This document shows positions 7,664 through 14,854 of a DNA stretch of 14,854 nucleotides, piece by piece. The notes under the pieces are model-generated. The model ran no database searches, had not been told where the DNA came from, and saw only the letters and a program-made list of their open reading frames with translations. Origin of the DNA: an uncultured Anaerovibrio sp. (GTDB taxonomy: Bacteria > Bacillota > Negativicutes > Selenomonadales > Selenomonadaceae); contig CAKPVW010000049.1 in the NCBI GenBank assembly GCA_934196075.1, forward strand, positions 1 to 14,854, written 5' to 3'. Each line of letters opens with the position of its first letter. Position 1 is the first letter of the stretch. The translations under genes and the position numbers were made by a program.

Positions 7664-9037
7664 TTAATTCTCCAGTGCCTTGACCAATGCCTTGAAATCA
7701 CGGCCTCTTGCCTCATAGCCATCATACATATCAAAGCTGGCGCAGGCAGGAGAAAGCAGCACTGTCTGAGGTGGACCAGCAATAGCATGAGCCTTCTTGA
7801 CAGCCTCCTCCATGGAATATCCCACCTCATGGATGTGCTCAGCAGGATACCCCAGCTTCAAAGCATTTTCCTTGAAGCGAGCCGCAGCATCTCCAACTAG
7901 GATTAACTCGTCTACCCGTTCTTTTACCAAAGTCATAAAATCAGTAAGATCTGTCATTTTGTCATCGCCGCCAGCAATCAGAACAATATGTCCATCAAAA
8001 CTTTCCAATGCCTTGATAGCTGAATCCGTATTGGTAGCTTTGGAGTCATTATAATATGCCACGCCGCCAATAACAGCCACTGGCTCAATTCGATGCTCTA
8101 CACCAGCAAATTCCTTCAAAACCTCAATAATCTTGGGGATTCTAGCTCCTCCCAGAAAGGCAGCTGCAGCTGCTGCCAAGGCGTTTTCGATATTATGTCC
8201 GCCCTTTATTTTCAGCTCATCAGCACGACAAAGGCGGCAGTTCTGACCCTGCCACTGAATAGTCAGCCAGCCATCCTGCAAAAAGGCACCCTCCTCCAGC
8301 TTTTCCAACCGGCTGAAGAAAAATACCTGTCCCTTGGCTCTCTTAGCCATGTCTCTGGTTTTATCATTGTCATAATTCAATACCAGATAATCCTCTGGAG
8401 TCTGCTGAGCAAACATTTTCTCCTTCATCTGCTGATAAACCTCAAGGCTGCCATGGCGCACCACATGATCTGGAGTAACATTCAAAACTACAGCCACATG
8501 AGGACGGAAGTTGGTAGTTGCCTCCATCTGGTAGCTGGAAATCTCAGCCACCACACAGCTATCTTCCCCAGCCTTCAGAGCCTCTTCACAAAGAGGTATG
8601 CCGATATTTCCGCCTACACCAGCATTAGGATATCTGGTTTTCATCAATTCTCCCAAAAGGGTAACAGTCGTGGTCTTGCCATTGGTACCAGTAACCGCCA
8701 AAATAGGTGATTTTGCCAATTCATAGGCCACCTGCACCTCACTGATAACAGGTATCTCTCTTTTGTATGCCTCCTGCACCAAAGGAATCCGTACAGGCAC
8801 TGCTGGAGACAGAATAACCATATCCACATTGTCCAGCAGAGTATTCTCCTGAGGGCCAAAAACCAATTCCACACCAGCTGCTTTTACATCAGTCAAATCG
8901 CATTTCAAATCCTGCTCAGACTTGGCATCACTGAGAACCACCTTGGCTGCTCCCTGAGCCTTGGCCACCTTGGCTGCAGCATTGCCGCTAATACCTACAC
9001 CTACAACTAATACATTCTTATGAGAAAAATCCATCAT
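7664..9037 (-). CDS. murD: UDP-MurNAc-L-alanine--D-glutamate ligase MurD
   Basis: The 457-residue cytoplasmic ligase adds D-glutamate to UDP-MurNAc-L-Ala. The N-terminal Rossmann-like domain has VLVVGVGISGNAAA at about 9-22, the P-loop TGTNGKTTT is at 116-124, EISSYQ at 165-170 and NVTPDH at 186-191. GGHNIENALAA lies in the centre, YYNDSKATN and GGDDK in the C-terminal half, and LLSPACASFDMYDGYEARG near the end, which together separate it from MurC, MurE and MurF. An oddity is DHVVRHG at 190-196, where the usual MurD form is DHLDRHG. The putative carbamylated lysine (YQQMK) remains. An AAGGA site lies nine bases before the first of two consecutive ATGs. The gene is 19 bases after mraY and 26 before murG, clearly one transcription unit. 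Confidence 0.96.
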   Translation of the reverse strand: MMDFSHKNVLVVGVGISGNAAAKVAKAQGAAKVVLSDAKSEQDLKCDLTDVKAAGVELVFGPQENTLLDNVDMVILSPAVPVRIPLVQEAYKREIPVISEVQVAYELAKSPILAVTGTNGKTTTVTLLGELMKTRYPNAGVGGNIGIPLCEEALKAGEDSCVVAEISSYQMEATTNFRPHVAVVLNVTPDHVVRHGSLEVYQQMKEKMFAQQTPEDYLVLNYDNDKTRDMAKRAKGQVFFFSRLEKLEEGAFLQDGWLTIQWQGQNCRLCRADELKIKGGHNIENALAAAAAAFLGGARIPKIIEVLKEFAGVEHRIEPVAVIGGVAYYNDSKATNTDSAIKALESFDGHIVLIAGGDDKMTDLTDFMTLVKERVDELILVGDAAARFKENALKLGYPAEHIHEVGYSMEEAVKKAHAIAGPPQTVLLSPACASFDMYDGYEARGRDFKALVKALEN

Positions 9038-9056
9038 TTTGCCAGATCCTTTCTGC

Positions 9057-10010
9057 CTACCCTATATTGAAAAGAAGTAATCCTGCCAAGCCGCCAAGCA
9101 AACCGCCCAACCAGAAGGTTCTTACTACCTTGGTCTCTGACCATCCCTTCAACTCAAAGTGATGATGAATAGGGCTCATGAGGAAAACCCTTTTGCCAGT
9201 TGTCTTAAAGGAGATAACCTGTATAATAACCGACATGGCCTCACAAACAAAAATAATGCCAATAACAGCCAATAACACCTCGGTATGAGTGAGAATACCA
9301 ACTGCTGCCAAAGCACCGCCCAGAGCCAAAGACCCTGTATCACCCATAAATATCTTGGCCGGATGATAATTGTACTTCAAAAATCCCAAGCAGGCTCCCG
9401 CCATAGCAGCACAGAATACTGCCAGCTCCATTCTGCCCAGCCAAAGGCAAATCACCATATAGGCCAAAGAAGCCGCAATCACTGTTCCAGAGGCCAGGCC
9501 ATCCAAGCCATCAGTCAGGTTGACTGCATTGCTAGTACCTACCAAAACAAACAGCAGAAGGGCATAAAATCCATAACCCAAATCTATATTGCCAGCAAAG
9601 GGAACCCACAAATCCGTAGGCAAGCCAGCAAAATAAGCTGTCAACACCGCAATAATAATCTGTCCCAAAAGCTTCTGCTTAGCCTTCAAACCCAAATTCT
9701 GTTTCTTGACTACCTTGATATAATCGTCCAAAAAACCGAGGGCAAAATGCCCCAACATTATCACTAAAGCAAGTCCCAGCTCCAATGTCAAAGGACATAT
9801 AACCAGCACAGTAATAGCAATGGACAAAATAATCATTATACCGCCCATGGTAGGTGTGCCGCTTTTAACCTGATGGCTCTTGGGGCCTTCCTCTCTGATA
9901 CTCTGCCCAAATTTCAACTTGTGCAGCTCCGGTATCAGGCGAGGAGCCACAGCTGTTACCAAGCCAACCGCCAGAATTACTGCCGCCAAGGGATAGGTAA
10001 ACGTTTCCAT
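9057..10010 (-). CDS. mraY: Phospho-MurNAc-pentapeptide transferase MraY
   Basis: The 317-residue polytopic membrane enzyme transfers phospho-MurNAc-pentapeptide from UDP to undecaprenyl phosphate, making lipid I. About ten hydrophobic segments can be picked out. Catalytic signatures are present: the paired aspartates in GFLDDYIKV (95-96), NAVNLTDGLDGLASG around 161-175, FMGDTGSLALGG with the catalytic aspartate at 224, and the HHHFELKGWSE loop near 282. The N-terminal segment GPKSHQVKSGTPTMGG is also typical. A GGGAGG site is 12 bases from the ATG, rather far. The preceding 52-bp spacer to murF holds a 12-bp inverted repeat. Gene order murF-mraY-murD is the canonical one. Confidence 0.97.
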   Translation of the reverse strand: METFTYPLAAVILAVGLVTAVAPRLIPELHKLKFGQSIREEGPKSHQVKSGTPTMGGIMIILSIAITVLVICPLTLELGLALVIMLGHFALGFLDDYIKVVKKQNLGLKAKQKLLGQIIIAVLTAYFAGLPTDLWVPFAGNIDLGYGFYALLLFVLVGTSNAVNLTDGLDGLASGTVIAASLAYMVICLWLGRMELAVFCAAMAGACLGFLKYNYHPAKIFMGDTGSLALGGALAAVGILTHTEVLLAVIGIIFVCEAMSVIIQVISFKTTGKRVFLMSPIHHHFELKGWSETKVVRTFWLGGLLGGLAGLLLFNIG

Positions 10011-10035
10011 AAAAAATATATTCCTCCCTACTCAG

Positions 10036-10072
10036 TCTTATTTAATTCTCTCGTAGACAAAATTAAATAAGA
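10036..10072. repeat. 12-bp AT-rich inverted repeat in the murF-mraY junction
   Basis: TCTTATTTAATT at 10036-10047 and AATTAAATAAGA at 10061-10072 are perfect inverted copies with a 13-base loop. The right arm covers the murF stop codon (TAA at 10063-10065) and the left arm ends shortly before the mraY ribosome-binding site. There is no U-tract, so it is not a standard terminator. Confidence 0.55.
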
Positions 10073-11448
10073 TCTATAATCTTCTCCATAGCCATACCTC
10101 TAGAGCCTTTAAAGAGAACTGTATCGCCTGGTTCCAACAAAGCCTTTAGCTTATCTGCTGCCTGATGATGGGTAGCACAGGCAAAAACCTGATTCACACC
10201 AGCTTCCTCAGCTCCAGCCGCTATTTCACGTCCCATTTCTCCCAAGGTAATCACGCAAGTCACGCCAGCCTTGGCCGCTTGACAACCTACCTTGCGATGG
10301 GCAGCTACAGCCACATGACCTAATTCCAGCATATCACCTAGTACAGCAATAGCTCGCTTTCCCTTGGCCACAGTAAGCTCATGGAGCGTGGATAGTGCCG
10401 CCTCCATAGACATAGGGCTGGCATTATAGGCATCATTAATAATATTGTATTCACCCAACTGACGACATTCAAAACGCATACCAGTCATATGCAGATCAGA
10501 CAAGCCTCTAGCAATTTCCTCAGCTGTCAATCCCAAACAATGACCTGCTGCCACCGCCGCCAACGCATTAGATACATTGTGACGACCCAGCATAGGAATG
10601 GTTAACTGACACACTGAGCCATCTCGGCCTATACGACATTGAAAGGTAGTGCTATTATCATTGCTAACCAAATTTTCTGCCTTGATATCCGCCGGCTCAT
10701 CAATACCAAAGGTAATGATTTTTACGCCTTCTGCTGCCTTATTTGCCATGGCAGCAGTATAAGGATTATCGTTATTAAGAATCACTCTGCCACCGGCAGG
10801 AATAGCCTCCACCAGCTCTGCCTTGGCCTTGGCAATATTTTCAATGGAGCCCAAAAGTTCAATATGGGTTTCACCTACATTGGTAACAATACCAATGGAT
10901 GGGGCCGCAAAGGGTGCCAAAGCACTAATCTGATTCAGCCCCCGCATGCCGATTTCTACCACAGCAGCCTGATGCATTTCGTTCAACTGCAGCAATGTAA
11001 AGGGCAAACCTATTTCGTTATTGAAATTAGCTTGAGTCTTTAACACAGGAAATTTAGCTGATAGTACAGAAGCAGTCATATCCTTGGTGGTGGTTTTGCC
11101 ATTGGATCCTGTAATGGCAATCACTGGTATTTGGAATTTCTGACGCCAAAAACCCGCTAACTGCTGATAAGCCAACTGAGTATCACCATGAGCCTGAATA
11201 ATAGTAGCCTGTAAGTCTACTGGCCCATCATATTCAGAGCTAACCAATACGCCGGCAGCTCCTGCCTCCACAGCCTGGGCTGCAAAATCCTCACCATTAA
11301 ATCTTTCCCCCTTTAGAGCCACAAACAAGGCCCCTGAGGTAATTTTCCTCGTGTCAGTAGTTATATTGTCAAATTTCTCACCTAGATGCTGAACAAGCCT
11401 TGCCTGAGGCAATGCCTCCAACACCTCTGTCAGAGTAAATTCTGCCAT
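10063..11448 (-). CDS. murF: UDP-MurNAc-tripeptide--D-Ala-D-Ala ligase MurF
   Basis: The 461-residue cytoplasmic ligase attaches the D-Ala-D-Ala made by Ddl to the UDP-MurNAc-tripeptide, completing the pentapeptide. The N-terminal substrate domain includes TDTRKITSGALFVALKGE at about 31-48. The P-loop TGSNGKTTTK is at 113-122, TNVGETHIELLGS near 189, GRHNVSNALAA near 288, NDAYNASPMSM near 338, AVLGDMLELG near 368 and KGSRGMAMEKI at the C-terminus. The NAYNASP and LGDMLELG pair is diagnostic of MurF. Only eight bases separate it from the murE stop, and its GGGGAG site lies in the last codons of murE, so translation is likely coupled. Confidence 0.97.
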   Translation of the reverse strand: MAEFTLTEVLEALPQARLVQHLGEKFDNITTDTRKITSGALFVALKGERFNGEDFAAQAVEAGAAGVLVSSEYDGPVDLQATIIQAHGDTQLAYQQLAGFWRQKFQIPVIAITGSNGKTTTKDMTASVLSAKFPVLKTQANFNNEIGLPFTLLQLNEMHQAAVVEIGMRGLNQISALAPFAAPSIGIVTNVGETHIELLGSIENIAKAKAELVEAIPAGGRVILNNDNPYTAAMANKAAEGVKIITFGIDEPADIKAENLVSNDNSTTFQCRIGRDGSVCQLTIPMLGRHNVSNALAAVAAGHCLGLTAEEIARGLSDLHMTGMRFECRQLGEYNIINDAYNASPMSMEAALSTLHELTVAKGKRAIAVLGDMLELGHVAVAAHRKVGCQAAKAGVTCVITLGEMGREIAAGAEEAGVNQVFACATHHQAADKLKALLEPGDTVLFKGSRGMAMEKIIDLI

Positions 11449-11456
11449 AAAATATC

Positions 11457-12953
11457 TTACTCCCCTTTGCTGGACTGAATTGCTTCCAATGCTACTTCCT
11501 TATCATCAAAATGTATGGTCTTATCATGCAAAATCTGATAATTCTCATGGCCCTTGCCAGCAATAATAACAATATCATCCTTTTCCGCCAGCTCCACAGC
11601 TCTAAAAATAGCCTGCCGACGGTCTATGATGTATTCATGGGGCTTGCTGTCAATAGCTTCCTCTACCCCAGCCTTAACCATGTCAAGAATCCGCTGCGGA
11701 TCCTCACTGCGAGGGTTGTCAGAGGTAGCTACCACATAATCGGAAAGCTTGGCTGCGATTCGTCCCATAATAGGGCGCTTGGTATTGTCCCGGTCACCGC
11801 CACAGCCAAATACAGTGATAATTCGCTTTTGGGCGATTTGTCTAGCTGTTTCCAGAATATTCTCCAGACCATCAGGGGTATGGGCATAATCTACGATAAC
11901 AGAAAAATCCTGTCCTCCCCGCACCAATTCAAATCGTCCAGGCACAGAGGTAAATTCCTCCATGTATTTCTTAATAACAGGAGCCGGTACTCCCTCTGCC
12001 ATAGCAGCCCCAACTGCCGCCATTACATTATAAACATTAAAAATACCTGTAATCTGCAGATTTAGAGGCAGATGTGCTTCGCCTACTTTGATATCAAATT
12101 TGGCACCACTAGCCAAAACCTGTATATTTTCCGCCTGCAGGGTTGCTTCATTATGAATAGCATAGGTAATATGACGACATTTGCTATGAGCCAACATATC
12201 CTGACCAGCTGCATCATCAATGTTCACCACCGCTGTCTTACCATTTTTTACACCAGACTGAGAAACCAGATCAAAGAGAATGGTCTTAGCCCGCTTGTAA
12301 TTTTCCAAAGTTTTGTGATAATCCAAATGATCCTGTGTCAAATTGGTAAATACTGCTGTATCAAATTCAATGCCAGCTACCCGATTCTGATCCAGAGCGT
12401 GACTGGAAACCTCCATAACCACATAATCCATATTGGCATCCCGCATCTGGGCCAGAGTACGCTGCAAATCCACCACATCCGGAGTAGTATTGTGAATAGG
12501 CAGTACCTGATCCTCAATCATAATCTGAATTGTGCCTATCAGACCTACACGGCATCCCATGCCGCGCAGCATGGATCGCACCATATAGCTAATAGAGGTT
12601 TTGCCGTTGGTGCCAGTAATACCAATAACCCTCATGCTTTGAGATGGATAATCGTGAAAATAAGGTACTATTATCTGCAATGCCTTTTTCAAATCAGGCA
12701 CCTGCAAAACTGTCAATCCCTCGGCTTCCGCCTGTGTAAGACTGCGCTGGGTTACAATAGCTACAGCCCCCTGCGCCTTGGCCTGAGGAATAAACTTATG
12801 ACCATCTACATGAACACCCTCCATACACACAAAAAGAGCACCCTTGGTTATTTTGCGGGAATCATGCTCAATATCCTCAATGGTCAAATCCTTATCGCCG
12901 TCTATAGCAGCTCCCTCTAACAAAGAAGCCAATTCTGCCAATGTTTTTGCCAT
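11457..12953 (-). CDS. murE: UDP-MurNAc-L-Ala-D-Glu--meso-diaminopimelate ligase MurE
   Basis: The 498-residue cytoplasmic ligase adds the third stem-peptide residue. Landmarks are DSRKITKGALFVCMEG at about 31-46, the P-loop TGTNGKTS at 113-120, NTTPD at 155-159, EVSSHALD at 181-188, TNLTQDHLDYH at 203-213, the YKRAK lysine (219-223) expected to be carbamylated, DYAHTPD at 355-361, GCGGDRD near 383 and KGHE near 467. The DNPR tetrad at 412-415 is the signature of meso-diaminopimelate-adding MurE, so the wall is predicted to be DAP type. A GGAGG site is seven bases from the ATG. The gene opens a transcription unit: an intrinsic terminator of the ftsL unit and a TATAAT box lie in the 171-bp gap upstream, where a septal PBP gene (ftsI/spoVD) is commonly found. 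Confidence 0.97.
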   Translation of the reverse strand: MAKTLAELASLLEGAAIDGDKDLTIEDIEHDSRKITKGALFVCMEGVHVDGHKFIPQAKAQGAVAIVTQRSLTQAEAEGLTVLQVPDLKKALQIIVPYFHDYPSQSMRVIGITGTNGKTSISYMVRSMLRGMGCRVGLIGTIQIMIEDQVLPIHNTTPDVVDLQRTLAQMRDANMDYVVMEVSSHALDQNRVAGIEFDTAVFTNLTQDHLDYHKTLENYKRAKTILFDLVSQSGVKNGKTAVVNIDDAAGQDMLAHSKCRHITYAIHNEATLQAENIQVLASGAKFDIKVGEAHLPLNLQITGIFNVYNVMAAVGAAMAEGVPAPVIKKYMEEFTSVPGRFELVRGGQDFSVIVDYAHTPDGLENILETARQIAQKRIITVFGCGGDRDNTKRPIMGRIAAKLSDYVVATSDNPRSEDPQRILDMVKAGVEEAIDSKPHEYIIDRRQAIFRAVELAEKDDIVIIAGKGHENYQILHDKTIHFDDKEVALEAIQSSKGE

Positions 12954-12995
12954 ATTACTTCCTCCACCATGGATATATTAAATCTTAACTTATTC

Positions 12996-13001
12996 ATTAT
13001 A
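12996..13001 (-). promoter_or_regulatory. Putative -10 element of the murE transcription unit
   Basis: The minus strand has a perfect TATAAT 42 bases before the murE ATG, downstream of the ftsL terminator. The expected -35 position shows no TTGACA-like sequence, so the box call rests on the -10 match, its position, and the need for a promoter after a terminator. Confidence 0.45.
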
Positions 13002-13062
13002 CACTATTTTATTATTCTGTGCGGATTTTTTTATACTCACTGAAATTTTTCATTTTTTATCC

Positions 13063-13105
13063 AAAAAAGCCGGTCAATATATGCCAATGCACATATTATC
13101 CGGCT
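13063..13105 (-). terminator. Intrinsic terminator after ftsL
   Basis: AGCCGG at 13068-13073 pairs with CCGGCT at 13100-13105, extended inward by ATATATG/CACATAT pairing with a mismatch. On the minus strand the stem runs straight into TTTTTT (13063-13068). It begins 19 bases past the ftsL stop and would separate rsmH-ftsL from murE onward. Confidence 0.82.
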
Positions 13106-13124
13106 CGCCATAAGTCCTTCTATT

Positions 13125-13499
13125 TTATTTACCCTCAGCAAAATACACCTTATCAGATACAATCATACCCAAATTCTGCTGAGCTATAGCCTTAATACGC
13201 TGAGGATTTTTCAGCTTGGCATTGCTAATCTTGAGCAGTGCATTTTCTGCCTCTAATTTTGAAGCTTCCGTACGTATCTGTACAATTTCAAAGCCCTTAG
13301 ACGCTATTACGCTGCTTTCAAAGGTAATAACCCCTGCCAAAAATGTAATCAGCAAAAGCAAGATAGCTACCTTGCCGCGACGTTTGCTGCGCTGTGCATT
13401 ACTGCGTCTATCATCGCCACGCTTTGTATAATCCTCATGGGTTTCCTTTTTTAAAGGCAGTTCTTCATACTCCGCCTCAGCCAACTTATGCGCCAGCAC
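13125..13499 (-). CDS. ftsL: Cell division protein FtsL-like
   Basis: The 124-residue protein has the FtsL architecture: a charged cytoplasmic N-terminus of about 42 residues ending in a basic cluster (RSKRRGK), one membrane helix at about 43-62, and an extracytoplasmic heptad-rich coiled coil at about 70-100 (RTEASKLEAENALLKI). It closes with the septum-initiator motif NPQRIKAIAQQNLGM. FtsL pairs with FtsB/DivIC and FtsQ to recruit and activate the septal synthase. FtsL and FtsB/DivIC are hard to tell apart by sequence; the position directly after rsmH favours FtsL. The start is GTG at 13497-13499 with an AGGGGG site seven bases upstream. The next gene would usually be ftsI, but a terminator follows. 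Confidence 0.82.
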   Translation of the reverse strand: MLAHKLAEAEYEELPLKKETHEDYTKRGDDRRSNAQRSKRRGKVAILLLLITFLAGVITFESSVIASKGFEIVQIRTEASKLEAENALLKISNAKLKNPQRIKAIAQQNLGMIVSDKVYFAEGK

Positions 13500-13590
13500 A
13501 GGATAACCCCCTTCCCTTTATCACATACAAGAGCAAGTTAAACTACAACCTACCCAATCCATCTCCACAAAACAATCCCAATTAACAAAT

Positions 13591-14526
13591 TTACAATTTC
13601 TCTGCAATCCGCAGCTTCGCACTTTTAGAACGGGAATTATGCTCTAATTCCTGCTTGGAAGCCGCTATTCCCTTCACCAAGAGCTTTATTTCCGGCTTAT
13701 GTCCACAGGTGCAAATAGGCAGCTCTAGAGGACAGATACATCCTCGAGCCATTTCTCGCAGTACATTCTTAGCTATCCTATCCTCCAAAGAATGGAAGGT
13801 TATAATAGCTATTCTCCCCCCGGGCTTCAAATGGGCTACCGCCCTGCGAAATGTATTCTCTAAAATGCCTAATTCGTCATTAACCTCAATGCGAATAGCC
13901 TGAAAAATACGCTTTGCCGGATGGCCACCCTTGGCGTTGCGCACTGCTGCCGGCACTGCTCTCTTGATAATATCCACCAGCTCTCCCGTTGTTTGCACCG
14001 GAGATTTTTTTCTAGTCTCTACAATGAACTGGGCAATCCGTTTGCTCCAGCGTTCCTCCCCGTATTCCTTAAAAATACGATTCAGATCATCCTCAACATA
14101 GGTATTCACCACATCATAAGCACTAATCTCTCCCTGCTGATTCATACGCATATCCAAGGGTGCATCCTGCATATAAGAAAAGCCTCTCTCAGCAGTATCA
14201 AGCTGGTGGGAGGAAACCCCCAAATCGAATAATATGCCATCAACCTGCTCTATAGACTGTTCCCTGAGAATTTGATCCAAATGGGAGAAATTATTCTGCA
14301 CAATGGATATCTGGCACCGGCAATCCTGTAAGCGCTCTGTAGCGGCAGCAATAGCAGCCTCATCCTGATCAATACCAATCAAATGCCCCTTTTCAGTAAG
14401 CATATCTGCAATAAGATGAGAATGACCAGCTCCCCCCAGTGTACAGTCCACATAGATACCATCCCGATTTGTCACCAAGCCAGAAACAGTTTCCTGAGGC
14501 ATTACACTAATATGATGAAAATTCAT
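13591..14526 (-). CDS. rsmH: 16S rRNA (cytosine1402-N4)-methyltransferase RsmH
   Basis: The 311-residue S-adenosylmethionine-dependent enzyme (formerly MraW) methylates N4 of C1402 in the 16S rRNA decoding region. Motifs in order are [15 protein letters not shown] (SAM-binding, about residues 25-40), [39 protein letters not shown], and near the C-terminus [12 protein letters not shown] cysteine-rich stretch ([17 protein letters not shown]) precedes the conserved [14 protein letters not shown] tail. I chose the ATG at 14524-14526, seven bases after GAGGAG. The GTG two codons upstream (14530-14532) touches that site and is less likely. It is the first visible gene of the cluster; mraZ, the usual neighbour upstream, is missing. 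Confidence 0.96.
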   Translation of the reverse strand: MNFHHISVMPQETVSGLVTNRDGIYVDCTLGGAGHSHLIADMLTEKGHLIGIDQDEAAIAAATERLQDCRCQISIVQNNFSHLDQILREQSIEQVDGILFDLGVSSHQLDTAERGFSYMQDAPLDMRMNQQGEISAYDVVNTYVEDDLNRIFKEYGEERWSKRIAQFIVETRKKSPVQTTGELVDIIKRAVPAAVRNAKGGHPAKRIFQAIRIEVNDELGILENTFRRAVAHLKPGGRIAIITFHSLEDRIAKNVLREMARGCICPLELPICTCGHKPEIKLLVKGIAASKQELEHNSRSKSAKLRIAEKL

Positions 14527-14581
14527 GGTCACGCTCCTCTTCTATGCCAATCCGCACACTAATTCATAGCCTTACTTGCAT

Positions 14582-14590
14582 ATCTTACCA
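14582..14590 (-). promoter_or_regulatory. Putative extended -10 promoter of rsmH
   Basis: The minus strand reads TGG-TAAGAT, a TGn-extended -10 box with one mismatch from TATAAT, 56 bases before the rsmH ATG. No strong -35 lies at 17 bases. An alternative is TTGTGA, 17 bases, TCATAA further upstream. The last MraZ-like repeat overlaps the first candidate. Confidence 0.4.
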
Positions 14591-14612
14591 CATTCCTTCA
14601 CATCCTGCCACT
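14583..14612 (-). promoter_or_regulatory. MraZ-box-like array of three 10-bp repeats
   Basis: On the minus strand three consecutive 10-mers read AGTGGCAGGA, TGTGAAGGAA and TGTGGTAAGA, with GTGG/GTGA cores exactly 10 bp apart (plus-strand 14608-14611, 14598-14601, 14588-14591). MraZ, the dcw repressor, is known to bind short direct repeats with a GTGG/TGGG-type core at one helical turn in front of its own operon. The position between promoter and first dcw gene fits. The middle copy has one core mismatch, and no fourth copy is present. Confidence 0.55.
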
Positions 14613-14684
14613 TTTTATGATTTTTTTCCTAGATTATTCACAATATAGCGAAAAATAAGAAAATCTGCCCAAAAAAATAAAAGG

Positions 14685-14713
14685 TTGTCATTGCTATATA
14701 TTAAGGGTATTAT
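14685..14713 (+). promoter_or_regulatory. Divergent plus-strand sigma70/A-type promoter
   Basis: TTGTCA (14685-14690), a 17-base spacer, and TATTAT (14708-14713) match the consensus with one mismatch in each box. It points away from rsmH, toward the right edge, and predicts a transcript starting near 14720. No gene with a convincing ribosome-binding site begins in the remaining sequence. Confidence 0.55.
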
Positions 14714-14719
14714 ATGATA

Positions 14720-14854
14720 AATTCTTATTTGTAGAGTTGTTAGCAATTCATGTTACTCTTTACTGAGGCATGGCATGTACCCTTCCCGGCACGCTCGCGC
14801 TATGTAAATGTGCCTCACGCTGCTAAACTCATTAAAGCTCGTTAGAAGCTGTCA
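14720..14854. other. Unassigned right-edge segment downstream of the plus-strand promoter
   Basis: The last 135 bases hold no recognisable gene. From about 14760 the base composition turns visibly more GC-rich than the AT-rich spacer before it. TGAGGCA at 14764-14770 is inverted as TGCCTCA at 14811-14817, which would close a 54-base fold. A 31-codon frame (ATG at 14750, TAG at 14843-14845) exists on the plus strand but lacks a good ribosome-binding site. An open frame of similar length lies on the minus strand. It could be the leader or start of a structured RNA, a dispersed repeat, or the end of a mobile element; none can be shown. Confidence 0.3.

Noticed and set aside
8093..8710. Plus-strand open frame (205 codons) opposite murD
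   Set aside because: It is entirely antisense to murD, with low-complexity serine/leucine-rich translation, and is best explained as a shadow.
12072..12920. Long plus-strand open frame (282 codons) opposite murE
   Set aside because: It lies wholly antisense to a complete, motif-rich murE, its translation has no domain-like pattern, and it has no ribosome-binding site of note. It is a shadow frame.
14709..14714. Minus-strand TATAAT as an additional rsmH promoter
   Set aside because: It coincides with the plus-strand -10 box, has no -35 at the right distance, and lies 183 bases from the rsmH start. It is probably a by-product of the AT-rich sequence.
14750..14845. 31-codon plus-strand frame as a small protein gene
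   Set aside because: There is no good ribosome-binding site, an open frame of similar length lies on the other strand, and no family is recognised. It is kept only as part of the unassigned segment.

Overview
The window is one continuous block of minus-strand genes that forms a division and cell wall (dcw) cluster. Transcription runs from the right edge to the left: rsmH, ftsL, murE, murF, mraY, murD, murG, murC, ddl, ftsQ, a DUF881 gene, a DUF1290 'small basic protein' gene, and ftsZ. A separate solute-binding protein gene follows and runs off the left edge. No tRNA, rRNA, CRISPR array or recognisable insertion sequence was seen.

The organism is a Firmicutes-type bacterium. The ftsQ-DUF881-DUF1290-ftsZ tail matches the Bacillus subtilis order divIB-ylxW-ylxX-sbp-ftsA-ftsZ with ftsA removed. 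MurE carries the DNPR motif of meso-diaminopimelate-adding enzymes. The moderately AT-leaning composition and the general look of the proteins suggest the Negativicutes (Selenomonas/Anaerovibrio-like). That placement is inference from memory and no search was run.

Layout. (1) 14527-14854 has no convincing gene. It holds a putative rsmH promoter overlapped by three 10-bp-spaced GTGG-type repeats that look like an MraZ operator, a good divergent plus-strand promoter, and an unidentified segment at the edge. (2) 13125-14526 holds rsmH and ftsL, closed by an intrinsic terminator. (3) 5037-12953 holds the cytoplasmic and membrane steps of peptidoglycan precursor synthesis, behind a putative promoter upstream of murE. 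(4) 2239-5005 holds ddl, ftsQ, DUF881 and DUF1290. (5) 983-2137 is ftsZ, with its own extended -10 promoter and a strong terminator. (6) 1-886 is a truncated ABC-type solute-binding protein gene.

How the genes work together. MurC, MurD, MurE and MurF build the stem peptide on UDP-MurNAc, and Ddl supplies the D-Ala-D-Ala that MurF adds. MraY moves the product to the lipid carrier (lipid I) and MurG adds GlcNAc (lipid II). FtsL, FtsQ and FtsZ belong to the divisome. RsmH methylates 16S rRNA.

What stands out is what is missing. The usual dcw members mraZ, ftsI/spoVD, ftsW, murB and ftsA are absent from their customary slots. In the ftsL-murE gap there is a terminator and a promoter instead of a PBP gene. 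I found no clearly novel system; the interest lies in the reduced cluster, the apparent operator without an adjacent mraZ, several intergenic inverted repeats, and the unidentified right edge.
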